NCBI RefSeq assembly: GCF_016403105.1 | Contig: NZ_CP046155.1 | Span: 3,687,906-3,751,905 of the forward strand | DNA length: 64,000 nt | Source of the DNA: Leptolyngbya sp. BL0902 | GTDB lineage: Bacteria > Cyanobacteriota > Cyanobacteriia > Phormidesmidales > Phormidesmidaceae | Direction: 5' to 3' | Shown here: piece by piece, positions 28,558 to 38,635 of the stretch | Numbering within the stretch: position 1 is the first letter of the stretch | Layout: every line of letters starts with the position of its first letter | The notes under the pieces: generated by a model | Told to the model about the DNA's origin: nothing | Seen by the model: the letters and a program-made list of their open reading frames with translations, nothing else | The model's database searches: none | Position numbers and translations under genes: made by a program

Positions 28558-29970
28558 TTACTGATTGGCCAGGGGCGGGCGGTGGTGCCAGGGGTAGGCA
28601 GATTCAATCTGGTGGGCAAGGGCAAAGAGGGTGGCTTCATCAGCAGGACGCCCCACCAACTGCACCCCCACGGGCAACCCCAGGGGCGAAAGTCCGGTGG
28701 GAATGGCCAGGGCGGGTTGACCACTGGCATTGAAGGGCGGACAGGGGGCCACCCAGTTGATTACATTTTTGAGAATTTGGGGCGACTGGAGCGAGCGCCA
28801 CGCCCCCACAGGGATGGTTGGGTGCATGAACACGGGCAAAATGAGCACATCGTAGGGGGCACAGAAGCAAACGATATCGCGGGCCACCTGTTGCAGCTTA
28901 GACACGGCCCGCAGGTAAGCGCCGCTGTTGATCCGCCAAGCCCGCCAGTAGAGCCAGCGGTTCATTTTTTCTAGCACAATCCAGGGAACCCCGGCCTCCG
29001 CTAGCACGCACTGCCACACCACAGTAAAGGGTTCGATCAGCTCATCCAACCTGGGGAAGGTGACTTCTTCGGCGGTGTGCCCCAGTTCCTCCACCCGCTG
29101 CACCGTTTCATAGATGGCTTGCCGACAGATAGGATCCGCCTCACCAATGGGGTCTAGACGGGTGGTATAGCCAATCCGTAGGGCATTGGGCGGCGTGTTG
29201 AGTCTGGCCAGAAAGCTCGGGTCAGGGTCGGGCAACCAGTAGGGATCTCCCAGTTCGTAGCCGCTGAGGGCATCCAACAGCGCAGCGGCATCGGCGGTGG
29301 TGCGGCCTAGGGGGCCATTCACCGCTAGGCCGTTCAGCCGTTCTCCCACCGGGGAAAAACTCACCCGTCCCCGCGAGGCTTTCATCCCCACCAGGCCGCA
29401 GCAAAAGGCTGGCCCCCGCAGAGAGCCGCCGCCATCGGATCCTTGGCTGAGGGCACACAACCCCGCCGCCAGCGCCGCCGCCCCACCGCCGCTGGAGCCG
29501 CCAGGGGTATAGTCCACATTCCAGGGGTTTCGTGCTGGCGGGAACCCCGGCGGTTCGGTGTAGGGGAGGGAGCCCATCTGGGAGGTGGCGGTTTTGCCCA
29601 GGATGATGAGCCCCGCCTGCCGCAGCTTCGTAACAATGTAGTCATCCTGGCTGGCAATGCGATCACAGGCGGCTTTGATGCCGTAGGCGCAGGGCACCCC
29701 CGCCACCGCATTCAGGTCTTTGACCGACACCGACACCCCAAACAGGGGCGGCAAATCCGCCGGATCGGTGGTCATCACCTGGTCGGTCTTGGCCTTGGCC
29801 TCGGCTAGGGCTTGGTCAGCCATCACCGCCACGTAGGCCCCCAGGGTTGGGTTCAGCCGTTCGATGCGCTCCAGGTAAAGTTCCACGAATTCCAGGGGCG
29901 ACACCTGACGCTGGCGAATCAGTGCGGCCTGGGTGGTGGCGGGCAAAAAAGCAAGGTCAACGGAATTCAT
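28558..29970 (-). CDS. Amidase signature family hydrolase
   Basis: A 470-aa amidase with the Ser-cisSer-Lys triad: Lys84 in SVKDLNAV, Ser159 in GGSSGGGAAA (157-166) and Ser183 in DGGGSLRGPAF. The family includes GatA, fatty-acid amide hydrolase and indoleacetamide hydrolases; GatA is unlikely because the C-terminal region and the absence of gatB/gatC differ. The substrate is unknown. ATG 29970 (MNSVDLAFLPAT) is preferred over an upstream in-frame start at 30006. It is probably followed by ribBA in the same transcript. Confidence 0.9.
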   Translation of the reverse strand: MNSVDLAFLPATTQAALIRQRQVSPLEFVELYLERIERLNPTLGAYVAVMADQALAEAKAKTDQVMTTDPADLPPLFGVSVSVKDLNAVAGVPCAYGIKAACDRIASQDDYIVTKLRQAGLIILGKTATSQMGSLPYTEPPGFPPARNPWNVDYTPGGSSGGGAAALAAGLCALSQGSDGGGSLRGPAFCCGLVGMKASRGRVSFSPVGERLNGLAVNGPLGRTTADAAALLDALSGYELGDPYWLPDPDPSFLARLNTPPNALRIGYTTRLDPIGEADPICRQAIYETVQRVEELGHTAEEVTFPRLDELIEPFTVVWQCVLAEAGVPWIVLEKMNRWLYWRAWRINSGAYLRAVSKLQQVARDIVCFCAPYDVLILPVFMHPTIPVGAWRSLQSPQILKNVINWVAPCPPFNASGQPALAIPTGLSPLGLPVGVQLVGRPADEATLFALAHQIESAYPWHHRPPLANQ

Positions 29971-30051
29971 AGACGACCGCTCTGGGACAGCGCTCCCCAA
30001 ACCCAAGACAGGGGAGACTGCTGCCTATCCTACAGGGTATCTATGGCGGAT

Positions 30052-31209
30052 CTATAGCGGCAGGGCGGCTTCTTCCCAGGCTTGGGGGTTGCCGGGGGTG
30101 AGAATCGTGGCCTCGTAGGGAATAACGCCCACCTGCACACTCCCCAGACAGCGGGCCGCCGCATAGGATAGATCCAAAGATCGCTCTCCCACGTAGGGGC
30201 CACGGTCGTTGATGCGGACAACCACGGTTCTGCCGTTGAGTAGGTTTCGCACCTCTAGGTAGGTGTCAAAGGGGAGGGTTTTGTGGGCAGCGGTGAGGGC
30301 TTCCTGGTCAAAAATTTCCCCGGTGGCGGTTTGGCGACCGTGGAAGTACGGCCCATACCACGAGGCCGTACCCTGGAACTGGGTGGAGGTAGGATCTAGA
30401 CCATAGGCCACCCGCTGTACCTGGCCGGGGTTCAGGGGTTCTGCCCCTAAGGCCAACCGGAGGTTATTCACCCACTGGGCCGTGGTGAGGGCCATAGAGT
30501 CAGCGTCTCGGATGGCTTCGGGGGGCAGGGTAAAAATGGCCTGGTTTTCAAGCTGACCAATGCCCGTTTCATCGTCAAGGGTGGGGGTGAGGGCCTGGGG
30601 ATGTTGGGCCAAGGTCGGAAGCGCTTCCCGCAGGTCGGTGGCCACCTCTTCGGCTACCGCGGCTGAGGCCACCTGGCCAATGGCTACCCCTTTTACCCGC
30701 ACCACAAAGGTGGCTGCGTCTGCGGTCGTCTCGTCTGCGGCTTTTCCCTCCGAGTTCCCTCCCGGCTTTTCGCTAACTGGAGGGCTGACCTCGGGAGTGG
30801 CGGGGTGGGCGGCGGGGCAAGTGTCGGAGGCCAAAACGTTGGGGAGCATGGCCTCAACCGCCGCTTCCTCCTCGGCGAGGGCAGCGGTATCCACCACCGT
30901 CACCGTGGCGGTATTGATCCAGCGCTGCCAGTTCACCGTCGCGGCTAAGCCCCGTATCGGCGAAGACCCTAGCCCTTGTAGGGCCACGAGGTTAGGCGGC
31001 GACGAAGACCCCTCAGCCGCTGGCGAAGCGGCATCCGACGGAGAGAATTCTGACGAAGCCAACAACGACGGGGACGAGGCCGTCTGAGCGAAACGCAGCG
31101 GTAGCTGAGTCGAGGTGGCCTCTTCCAGCAAGGCCACCGAAGAAGGGTGAGGCATCACTCCCAAGGAAAGAGGGAGATGGGCCACCCAAAACATTGCAAA
31201 TAAGGTCAT
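30052..31209 (-). CDS. RlpA-like septal/cell wall protein with double-psi beta-barrel
   Basis: A 385-aa protein with an N-terminal hydrophobic, signal-like stretch (MTLFAMFWVAHLPLSLG), a long low-complexity Ala/Ser/Pro/Glu region (about 45-165), a central region, and at about 288-370 the RlpA domain with GTASWYGPYFHGRQTATGE, HKTLPFDTYLEV and RINDRGPY, then SLDLSYAAA. In E. coli RlpA is a lytic transglycosylase acting on denuded glycan strands; whether this one is catalytic is unknown. A GTG at 31242 is an alternative start. The next gene downstream is the amidase, 81 bp away. Confidence 0.87.
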   Translation of the reverse strand: MTLFAMFWVAHLPLSLGVMPHPSSVALLEEATSTQLPLRFAQTASSPSLLASSEFSPSDAASPAAEGSSSPPNLVALQGLGSSPIRGLAATVNWQRWINTATVTVVDTAALAEEEAAVEAMLPNVLASDTCPAAHPATPEVSPPVSEKPGGNSEGKAADETTADAATFVVRVKGVAIGQVASAAVAEEVATDLREALPTLAQHPQALTPTLDDETGIGQLENQAIFTLPPEAIRDADSMALTTAQWVNNLRLALGAEPLNPGQVQRVAYGLDPTSTQFQGTASWYGPYFHGRQTATGEIFDQEALTAAHKTLPFDTYLEVRNLLNGRTVVVRINDRGPYVGERSLDLSYAAARCLGSVQVGVIPYEATILTPGNPQAWEEAALPL

Positions 31210-32007
31210 TGGCGCGTGTGCTGAACTCAACGCCCAGATCACTCGTTAAACTCTTCCCGGCGGGAGAGGTTAGCGGCAAGCTTGTGATCTGCGCGGCAAT
31301 AAAAACGAAAGACCCAGCAGGACTGATGGCGCTTGCTCAACCCGTCATTGCATGGGGCGTCTTTGTTTTTGATGATTTTTTGCTCTTGCTGATCACCATA
31401 TCACGAACATTTGGTATCAGCAATGACATTTAATAAGACCCAGACCCAGTAAAGGCAACAACCATGGAACATTTTTGATGCCTAGAACCTCTGCCTAGAG
31501 CCCACGGTTTGTCCTAGGGTTCGTCCTAGCCCTGCCGCTCTTGGTGCTGGAAGTCGTGGCGGTCAGTCTGGGGGCTTGTCCGGCGGGTGATATGTCCCAC
31601 CAGCTGCCTCCATTAGTGAGCCGCCCTCCCATAAGTAGCAGCCCCGTCGTATTGACCCCCATAAAGGGAGTCAGGCGGGGCTGGAGACGCAGTTAGGAGG
31701 TATCTTGGCTCCAGCATATCGGCCTTCTCCGCCGTGGGGCGCAGCCTTAACAAGTTTTTAAGGTATGGGGGACTGGGGGCAGGGGGCGGCGCTTAGTTCA
31801 GGCCATGGGACATCCGGACAATGGGGCCACCATAGCGGAGGATTTTACCTAGCCATAAAGATCAGGTAAATTCTTGGCCAACGGATAGTTGAACGCGCTA
31901 CCCCAGTGAAGCCTAATCTCATCACCTGGGTAGGGTGCTCCAATTATAAGGATCCTGTCTTGCCCAGGGAGATGTTCCTGTATGGGGCCAGGATGCCCGT
32001 TGTATAG
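31210..32007. other. Structured gene-free stretch
   Basis: No coding frame stands out. Visible structure: a loose inverted repeat AAAAACGAAAGAC (about 31299)/GTCTTTGTTTTT near 31360-31371; paired GGCGGT/GCCGCC arms (31558-31563, 31620-31625); a strong hairpin CAGCCCCG/CGGGGCTG (31639-31646, 31676-31683) with an inner TGAC-CCC/GGG-GTCA stem; and a GGAG/CTCC pair up to 31713. It could be an unrecognised small RNA or a long leader. It does not match the signatures of RNase P, tmRNA or SRP RNA that I know. Confidence 0.45.
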
Positions 32008-32238
32008 ATGACACCCACCCTGAAAATCGCACTGATTCGTCTGTTTCTCCGACCCAACGGTTTGGCTAGTATTATTATCCTTGCTCTGTTGGGTTTGATC
32101 GTAGCCTACGGGCTGCTACCCCCTGCCCCAATTACCATCTACCAAGAACGTGATACCTTTCCCCATCCGTGGCAAGGGGTGTCGCCCACTAGACTGATGC
32201 CTAGGATGATATGGCTTAATAGGGCCATCGCTAAATAG
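32008..32238 (+). CDS. Possible small single-helix membrane protein
   Basis: A 76-aa frame with one clear hydrophobic helix (LASIIILALLGLIVAYGLLP, about 18-37) flanked by Arg/Lys on the N-terminal side, then a soluble tail. It precedes the CHASE2-GGDEF-EAL gene by 183 bp in the same direction. ATG 32008 has no strong ribosome binding site. It may be real, or may be a chance frame in structured DNA. Confidence 0.35.
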   Translation: MTPTLKIALIRLFLRPNGLASIIILALLGLIVAYGLLPPAPITIYQERDTFPHPWQGVSPTRLMPRMIWLNRAIAK

Positions 32239-32421
32239 GTGCGGTTTAGTATGCAGAGAAGATTGGCCCTGTGGTGGGGTACGGAGATAGTTTGGCAAAC
32301 GGTGTCTTCTCCGGAGATGGCCCCCTTGAGTCTGTATAACGCAGTGTCTAGGGACCTGATGCAGGGACTTTGAGCTAGCCCCCATTCCTCACTGTCTACC
32401 GACCTACCCCCTCTAACTTCT

Positions 32422-35022
32422 ATGGCGTATTTCTGGCCCCGGTCGTGGCGACCACAGATGCGGCTGTGGGCTACCCGCTGCCCCCAGCCCTTCCATTTTG
32501 GTCGTCGTGCGATTCTTGTCTCAGTTCTGATCGCCTTTACGAGCGTTGCTGTAGGAAAGCGATGGCTGATGTTTCAGCCCCTAGAGGTGGCAAGCTTTGA
32601 TCGGCTTAGCCGCCTTCAACCCGCCCAGGATCTCGATGAGCGCCTGCTGATTGTGGCGGTGACAGAGGAAGATTTATCTCGCTATGGTTGGCCCCTGGGC
32701 GATCCCCAGGTGGCGGATCTGATCGCCCTGCTGCAACGCCACGACCCAGCGGTGATTGGGCTAGCCCTCTATCGCAACCAGTCTCCAGCGACGGCCTTTC
32801 CAGATACGGCAGATCGAGGTGATCCCCCAGGGATCGCCATCGAGGGCCAGACAGAGGCTACCGCTGCCGAGTCTAACCCGTTGGCGCTGGCCTTTCGGTC
32901 GCCTATGGTGATTGGCTTGATGAATGTGGGCACCCAGCCCAACGACTATGAGGTGCCAGCCCCAGCGGCATGGCCCGCCGACCAAGTAGGCTTCAGCGAT
33001 CTTGTCCTCGACCCCGATGGGGTGCTCCGGCGCAATCTGCTGTTTGTGGATCATCCTACCCAGCCCTACTATTCGTTCCCGCTACGGATGGCCCTGGCTT
33101 ACCATCGTGACCAAGTCCTAGCGGTCGATCCGACCGATGACGACCTGCGCCTAGGGGCCACCCGGTTGCCTGCCCTACAGCCGGGGGACGGAGGCTATAC
33201 CGCCATCGATAGCCGGGGCTACCAAATTCTGCTGCGCTACCGCAACCCCCACCGTTTAGCCCACACAGTAACGCTATCCCAGGTGTTGGCGGGGCAGGTG
33301 CCCGCAGACTGGGTGCGTGGGCGGGCGGTGCTCATTGGCTCCACCGCCCCCAGCATGAGGAACGGCTTTTTAACCCCCTACAGCAGTCAGACGGGGGATC
33401 GTGTCAGGCTGTCGGGGGTAGAAGTCTACGCCCAAGCCCTTAGCCAGTTACTCGATGCCCTGGAGGGACGCCCCGCCCTCTATCGGTTTTTGCCTCAGTG
33501 GGGGGAAGTCCTGTGGCTGCTGGGGTGGATTGGGCTAGCGGGTGGGCTGGGTTGGTATGTCCGGCCTGCCCTTACCTGGGTAATGGTGATGGGATCGGCG
33601 TTCCTGGGGCTGTGGCTGGTGGGTGGGTGGGCCTTAGCCTACGGCTGGTGGTTGCCCCTTGTTGAACCCACGGCTGGTTTTCTGGTGGCTACGGGCTTTG
33701 TGGTCATCCAAAGGGCGCTGTACCGCACCAGTTACGATCAGCTAACGCGGCTACCCGGTCGGGAATTGTTTTTGATTAGCCTTCAGCGAGAATTGAGCCG
33801 CTACCGCCGCACCGATGGGCCGCCGCCTCTTACGGTGGTGTTTTTGGATATTGATCGATTTCGGCTGATCAACCAATCCTTCAGCCACCGCGTGGGCGAT
33901 CAGGTGTTGCAAACCATGGCCCAGCGATTGAGCGAGATCCTGCCAGAGTCGGCTCACTTAGCGCGAATTGGCGGGGATGAGTTTGCCTTTGTGCTGCCCT
34001 TTAACGATCCGGCCACCGTTGATGCTGCCTTAGATCACATCCAGGCTGGGATCTCCGCACCCCTGACCATTGCCAACCAGCGGCTAGCGATCACGGGCAG
34101 TATGGGGCTGGTGATCAGCCAGGAAGACTATGCCCTTCATCCCGAAGACTGGCTGCGCGATGCCCACACGGCCATGTATCGGGCCAAGGCCCTGCACGAA
34201 GACCGCTACGAGGTGTTCTCGTCTACCATGCGCGAAGAAGCGATGCGGCGGCTGGAGATCGAGAGCTGTCTGCTAGAAGCCCTAGAAAAGGATCAGTTCT
34301 TGCTGTACTACCAGCCCATTATGTGCCTAGAAAGCCGCAGGCTAGTAGGGTTTGAAGCCTTGATTCGGTGGTGCCATCCCCAGGAAGGATTTGTGTCGCC
34401 GGGGCAGTTTATCCAAATTGCCGAAGAAACCGGGCTAATTTTGCCCCTGGGCCAGTGGATTTTTCGCGAGGCCAGCCGTCAGCTCAAGCGCTGGCAGAAT
34501 GCCTTTCCCCAGCAGTCCCTCAAAATGAGCATCAATCTCTCGCGCCGCCAATTTCACCAGGCTGACCTAGTCGAGCAGTTTGCCCAATGCCTGCGGGATC
34601 TGGACCTCGACGGTCACTATATTCAGCTTGAAATTACCGAAAGTATCATTATGGGCAATGTGGAGGGAGTCCGTTCACTCATGCAGCAGCTCAAGGAACT
34701 GGGCCTGCAACTGGCCATCGACGACTTTGGCACCGGATATTCCTCCCTCAGCGATCTGTACCACTTTCCCACCGATACCCTCAAAATTGATCAGTCCTTT
34801 GTGGGCCGCATGGACAACAGCCGCGACGACCGCGAAATCATCCATACCATCATCACCCTAGCCCGCAAGTTGGGCCTGGGCTTGGTCGCCGAGGGCATTG
34901 AGGATAACACCCAGGCCGACCTCCTGATGGAAATGGGCTGCGAACAGGGGCAGGGCTACCTCTTTGCCAAACCCCTCAACGCCCAGGAAGCCACCGCCTT
35001 TGTTGCCGCTACCCCCCGCTAG
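32422..35022 (+). CDS. CHASE2-GGDEF-EAL signalling protein (c-di-GMP turnover)
   Basis: An 866-aa membrane signalling protein. An N-terminal helix (about 28-45), a periplasmic CHASE2 domain (about 50-345), two or three helices (about 353-430), GGDEF domain with RIGGDEFAFVL (about 513-523), and EAL domain beginning GFEALIRW (about 642-649). EAL metal and catalytic residues are present: INLSRRQF, EITESI, DDFGTGYSSLSDL and VAEGIED. Both halves therefore look intact, with diguanylate cyclase or phosphodiesterase activity undecided. The RxxD inhibitory site upstream of GGDEF is not seen. Its leader is a gene-free, structured region. ATG 32422 fits the membrane start. Confidence 0.94.
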   Translation: MAYFWPRSWRPQMRLWATRCPQPFHFGRRAILVSVLIAFTSVAVGKRWLMFQPLEVASFDRLSRLQPAQDLDERLLIVAVTEEDLSRYGWPLGDPQVADLIALLQRHDPAVIGLALYRNQSPATAFPDTADRGDPPGIAIEGQTEATAAESNPLALAFRSPMVIGLMNVGTQPNDYEVPAPAAWPADQVGFSDLVLDPDGVLRRNLLFVDHPTQPYYSFPLRMALAYHRDQVLAVDPTDDDLRLGATRLPALQPGDGGYTAIDSRGYQILLRYRNPHRLAHTVTLSQVLAGQVPADWVRGRAVLIGSTAPSMRNGFLTPYSSQTGDRVRLSGVEVYAQALSQLLDALEGRPALYRFLPQWGEVLWLLGWIGLAGGLGWYVRPALTWVMVMGSAFLGLWLVGGWALAYGWWLPLVEPTAGFLVATGFVVIQRALYRTSYDQLTRLPGRELFLISLQRELSRYRRTDGPPPLTVVFLDIDRFRLINQSFSHRVGDQVLQTMAQRLSEILPESAHLARIGGDEFAFVLPFNDPATVDAALDHIQAGISAPLTIANQRLAITGSMGLVISQEDYALHPEDWLRDAHTAMYRAKALHEDRYEVFSSTMREEAMRRLEIESCLLEALEKDQFLLYYQPIMCLESRRLVGFEALIRWCHPQEGFVSPGQFIQIAEETGLILPLGQWIFREASRQLKRWQNAFPQQSLKMSINLSRRQFHQADLVEQFAQCLRDLDLDGHYIQLEITESIIMGNVEGVRSLMQQLKELGLQLAIDDFGTGYSSLSDLYHFPTDTLKIDQSFVGRMDNSRDDREIIHTIITLARKLGLGLVAEGIEDNTQADLLMEMGCEQGQGYLFAKPLNAQEATAFVAATPR

Positions 35023-35147
35023 CCCTTGGGGGCACCCCCTCCCCGCGCCCCCATCCAGTTTCAGGGGCGACAGACCCTAGGCCGTTGGGATGCCGCGAGG
35101 ATGCCGTTAGGATAAAGCTTGGCCCCTCTGGATAATCTGGTGTCTCC

Positions 35148-36701
35148 ATGTCCACCTCCCTCACGGAAACCCTGCTGGCCCCCTTGGCGGGCAACCCCCT
35201 GGCCGGATTGGCTCAGGCCGACGACCTCTGGCTGCGCTACCGCACGGGCAATGTGCCCCAGACGGAGGTGGTGCAGACCTCCGCTGAGTCCTTGGGCGCA
35301 GTGGATTGGGATGTGGTGATCGGTGGCGGCACCCTGGGGGTGTTGCTGGCGGCAGGGCTGGCCCAGAGGGGCTGGCGGGTGGCGCTGATCGAGCGGGGTG
35401 TTTTGCGGGGGCGAGACCAGGAGTGGAATATCTCCCGGCGGGAACTGGGGGAGTTAGTGAGCCTGGGACTGCTCACCGAGGCAGAACTGGAGCAGGTGAT
35501 CGCCTCAGAATACAACCCGGCCCGGATTCAGTTTGGAGAGGGCGATCCGCTGTGGGTGCGGGAGGTACTGAATGTGGGCGTCGATCCGGTGGCGCTGCTG
35601 GAGATCCTCAAGCAAAAATTTCTGGCGGCGGGGGGCAAGCTCCTAGAAAACACAGCCTTTGCCGGGGCGGTGGTGCATCCCGATGGGGTGCGGGTCAACG
35701 CAGGGCCAGGGTTTACCACGCGGCTGATGGTGGATGCCATGGGACATTTTTCCCCGGTGGCGCGGCAGGCTAGGGGCACCCAGCGACCCGATGCCGTGTG
35801 CTTGGTGGTGGGCACCTGCGCCGAGGGATTTCCCCACAACGACAGCGGCGATCTGATCGTCTCCTTCACGCCCATTCAGAAGCAGTGCCAATACTTCTGG
35901 GAAGCCTTTCCGGCGCGGGATGGCCGCACCACCTACCTGTTTACCTACGTAGACGCCGACCCTCGACGGCTAAGCCTGACGGAACTGTTTGAGGACTACT
36001 GGAGGCTGCTGCCGGAATATCAGCAGGTCAGCCTGGATGACCTGACCGTGAAGCGGGCCTTGTTTGGCTTTTTTCCCTGCTACCGCCACAGCCCATTACG
36101 CTATCCCTGGGGCCGCACACTGGCCGTGGGCGACAGCAGCGGCCTCCAGTCTCCCCTCAGTTTTGGCGGCTTTGGGGCCATGGTGCGCCATCTTCAGCGG
36201 CTCACCCAGGGCATCCACGAGGCCCTCACCAGCGATTGCCTGGGGGCCAACGCCCTCGGCCAGCTTCAGCCCTACCAGCCCAACCTGTCAGTGACGTGGC
36301 TGTTTCAAAAATCCATGAGTGTGGGGATGGATCACCCCCTGCCCGACCAGCGCATCAACACCCTGTTGTCCACTATTTTTGCCGACATGGCCGGACTGGG
36401 GGACGCCACCCTCAAACCCTTTTTGCAGGATGTGGTGCAGTTTCCGGCCCTGGCCAAAACCTTGCTAGTAACGGGGTTCAGGCATCCGGCTCTGGTGGCG
36501 AACATTATTCCCCAGGTGGGCCTGCCGACCTTGCTAGACTGGCTGCGGCACTACGGTAGCCTCGCTGGATACAGCGCCCTAGCCCCCCTTCTCCAGGCCA
36601 TCCAGCCCGCTGCGGATGCACTCTCCCCCGTTCAGCGATACTATATCCATCGTTGGATAGAGGCGCTTTCCTACGGCAGCGGCCAAGACTACCACGGCTA
36701 G
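35148..36701 (+). CDS. cruP: Lycopene cyclase-paralogue CruP (FAD oxidoreductase)
   Basis: A 517-aa flavoprotein matching the cyanobacterial/plant CruP family, paralogues of lycopene cyclase CruA. Visible features: the FAD motif GGGTLGVLLAAGL (59-71), IERGVLRGRDQEWNISRREL (about 85-104, very characteristic), DAMGHFSPVARQ, CLVVGTCAEGF, LFGFFPCYRHSPL and SFGGFGAM with the following FAD-binding helix. In plants CruP has been linked to limiting oxidation of beta-carotene; in cyanobacteria its reaction remains unclear. ATG 35148 follows the EAL gene by 125 bp. Confidence 0.93.
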   Translation: MSTSLTETLLAPLAGNPLAGLAQADDLWLRYRTGNVPQTEVVQTSAESLGAVDWDVVIGGGTLGVLLAAGLAQRGWRVALIERGVLRGRDQEWNISRRELGELVSLGLLTEAELEQVIASEYNPARIQFGEGDPLWVREVLNVGVDPVALLEILKQKFLAAGGKLLENTAFAGAVVHPDGVRVNAGPGFTTRLMVDAMGHFSPVARQARGTQRPDAVCLVVGTCAEGFPHNDSGDLIVSFTPIQKQCQYFWEAFPARDGRTTYLFTYVDADPRRLSLTELFEDYWRLLPEYQQVSLDDLTVKRALFGFFPCYRHSPLRYPWGRTLAVGDSSGLQSPLSFGGFGAMVRHLQRLTQGIHEALTSDCLGANALGQLQPYQPNLSVTWLFQKSMSVGMDHPLPDQRINTLLSTIFADMAGLGDATLKPFLQDVVQFPALAKTLLVTGFRHPALVANIIPQVGLPTLLDWLRHYGSLAGYSALAPLLQAIQPAADALSPVQRYYIHRWIEALSYGSGQDYHG

Positions 36702-36853
36702 ATCCGTCCAGAAACCGGGTTTGGGCCTGGTAAAGGCCGATTTTGGGGTGCTATTCGCTACAGCACCGGGGGGATCCCCGCCAGGCCCATGCTCTCGTGA
36801 TTTCTAGCCTAAATGCCCCACTGAACTCTTCCCTTGATGTAGACGGCTCCTTG

Positions 36854-37687
36854 ATGACTCACCCGACCCACCTCCGCGAACTTTTAGCCCAGGAGCTGAA
36901 AAAAGCCCCTGACCAGGTGAACTTGGCGAAGGCAGCGCTCTACATCGCCCAGGAAGAGTACCCAGATCTAGACCTGGCAGCCTCCTTGGCTTTGCTCGAT
37001 CAAATGGCGGAGGCGCTGAAACGTCGCCTACCGGAAACCGCCTACCCCCTCAAAATTATCCGCACCATCAACCAATTTTTGTTTGAGGAGCTAAACTTTC
37101 GCGGCAACAGTGAGAACTACTACGACCCCCGCAACAGCTTCTTCAACGATGTGCTCCAGCGCCGCGTGGGCATCCCCATCACCCTCTCTCTGGTGTATCT
37201 AGAACTGGCGGGGCGGATTGGCTTTCCCATGGCCGGGGTGGGGATGCCGGGGCATTTTTTGATTCGGCCCACGGTGGCAGACATGGCCATTTTTGTCGAT
37301 CCCTTCCATCGGGGGGAGGTGTTGTTTGAGCAGGACTGTCGAGATCGGTTTCAACAGATGTTTGGCGATGGAGCCCAGCTCCAGCCCGAACACCTCAACC
37401 ACATTTCGCCCACGGCCTTTGTGGTGCGGATGCTCACCAACCTCAAGATGATTTACCTCCAACAGCGCAACGTGCCCAAGGCACTGGATGCCATCAACCG
37501 CATTCTGCTGATCTACCCCAATGCCGTGGGGGAATGGCGAGATCGGGGCCTGATCCACTACCAGCAGGGCCACCTTGACCAAGCCTGCCTAGATTTAGAG
37601 CGCTATCTCTACGAAAGCCCCGACGCCAGCGACGCCTACGAAATCCGCCGCGTTCTCCAGCAAATTGAGCAGGTGCAGGACGACTAA
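36854..37687 (+). CDS. SirB1-type transglutaminase-like/TPR protein
   Basis: A 277-aa protein with a transglutaminase-like core (DPRNSFFNDVLQRRVGIPITLS, read in two halves, about 92-113) and PGHFLIRP, as in the SirB1 family, followed by C-terminal TPR-like helices (ALDAINRILLIYPNAVGEW and YQQGHLDQACLDLERYL). The catalytic Cys of true transglutaminases is not evident, so an adaptor function is likely. ATG 36854 is favoured; in-frame starts further up (36743) add non-conserved residues. It follows cruP in the same direction. Confidence 0.87.
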   Translation: MTHPTHLRELLAQELKKAPDQVNLAKAALYIAQEEYPDLDLAASLALLDQMAEALKRRLPETAYPLKIIRTINQFLFEELNFRGNSENYYDPRNSFFNDVLQRRVGIPITLSLVYLELAGRIGFPMAGVGMPGHFLIRPTVADMAIFVDPFHRGEVLFEQDCRDRFQQMFGDGAQLQPEHLNHISPTAFVVRMLTNLKMIYLQQRNVPKALDAINRILLIYPNAVGEWRDRGLIHYQQGHLDQACLDLERYLYESPDASDAYEIRRVLQQIEQVQDD

Positions 37688-37857
37688 CGTTCCCTGGCTG
37701 GGCGTTGGGCGCATCTCGGCTAAGTGGTGTGAATTTTGCCCCTAAAACGTGTGCATTGGCAACGAAATGGATATATTAGAGGCGGATTTCCCGGATCTGG
37801 GTGCTTCCTTTGTTTTGTCATTGCTTTTCCGTTGTTACTTGAGGTGCGGCTTTGACC

Positions 37858-38625
37858 ATGGCCAGCGCAGCGAACATTCCCTACTTCCCCGAAAGCGATC
37901 ATCGCCTGGTGCAGTCGCTCCAGCACCTGAGTGATCGGGAATTGGTGAGTCTTTTTCAGCGGCACCCCGAAGCTGGGCGCTACTTTACCGCTATCTTCTG
38001 TCGCTATAGCCCCATGGTCTATAGCCTGATTCGCCACTCGGCCCGGTCTCCGGTGCAAGCAGACTACCTGTTTGCCCTCACCTGGCGACACATTCTCCAC
38101 GAACTGACGGGGCTGGCTTGCCCCACCGCCGAAGCCACGGAGGACAGCCAAAAGCCCTTTACGCTGCAAAACTGGTTGATTAACGTTACGGCCCTGTGCA
38201 TTAACCAGGCCGTTATCCCAGAGGTAGAGTCGATTCACTATTCCTTGGCCCAGGCATCGCCGCCCTTCTGGTGCTACCTAGAGCAAGCCCTAGATCGGTT
38301 GCCGCCCCTAGAGCGTTTGGTGCTGGTGATGGCCCTCACCTTCCGCTGGAGTGAAGCGCGGATTGTGGCCTACCTGCGGGCGGAGGGCGACCAGATTTCC
38401 GCCGCCGATGTGCGCCAAACCCTTGACCAAGCCTATCGCCGCCTAGAGGAAGCCCTGCCCGAAGACATTCGGATTATCTACCTCAACCACCAGCCTCCCC
38501 AGGAGAGCGAGGTATCCGGGGCCGATGCCCTCGATGACGACCTGCTAGAGGGCGTCTTTGACTGGCCCGACGCGGTGGCCGAGGCGCTGGCTCCCTCGCT
38601 ATCTGCCCCAGCCCGACGCGAGTGA
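37858..38625 (+). CDS. Sigma-70-like (ECF-type) transcription factor
   Basis: A 255-aa protein with a region-2-like N-terminal half (LSDRELVSLFQRHPEAGRYFTAIFCRYSPMVYSLIR, read in pieces) and a region-4-like part (LEQALDRLPPLERLVLVMALTFRWSEARIVAYLRAEG). It resembles an ECF-type sigma factor but departs from the classic in region 4. Acidic C-terminal tail with low complexity. ATG 37858 is preferred over TTG 37852 because of a GAGG about 12 bp upstream. It is followed after 10 bp by an exported TPR gene, so the two are very likely co-transcribed. Confidence 0.8.
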   Translation: MASAANIPYFPESDHRLVQSLQHLSDRELVSLFQRHPEAGRYFTAIFCRYSPMVYSLIRHSARSPVQADYLFALTWRHILHELTGLACPTAEATEDSQKPFTLQNWLINVTALCINQAVIPEVESIHYSLAQASPPFWCYLEQALDRLPPLERLVLVMALTFRWSEARIVAYLRAEGDQISAADVRQTLDQAYRRLEEALPEDIRIIYLNHQPPQESEVSGADALDDDLLEGVFDWPDAVAEALAPSLSAPARRE

Positions 38626-38635
38626 GGGGACGCTG

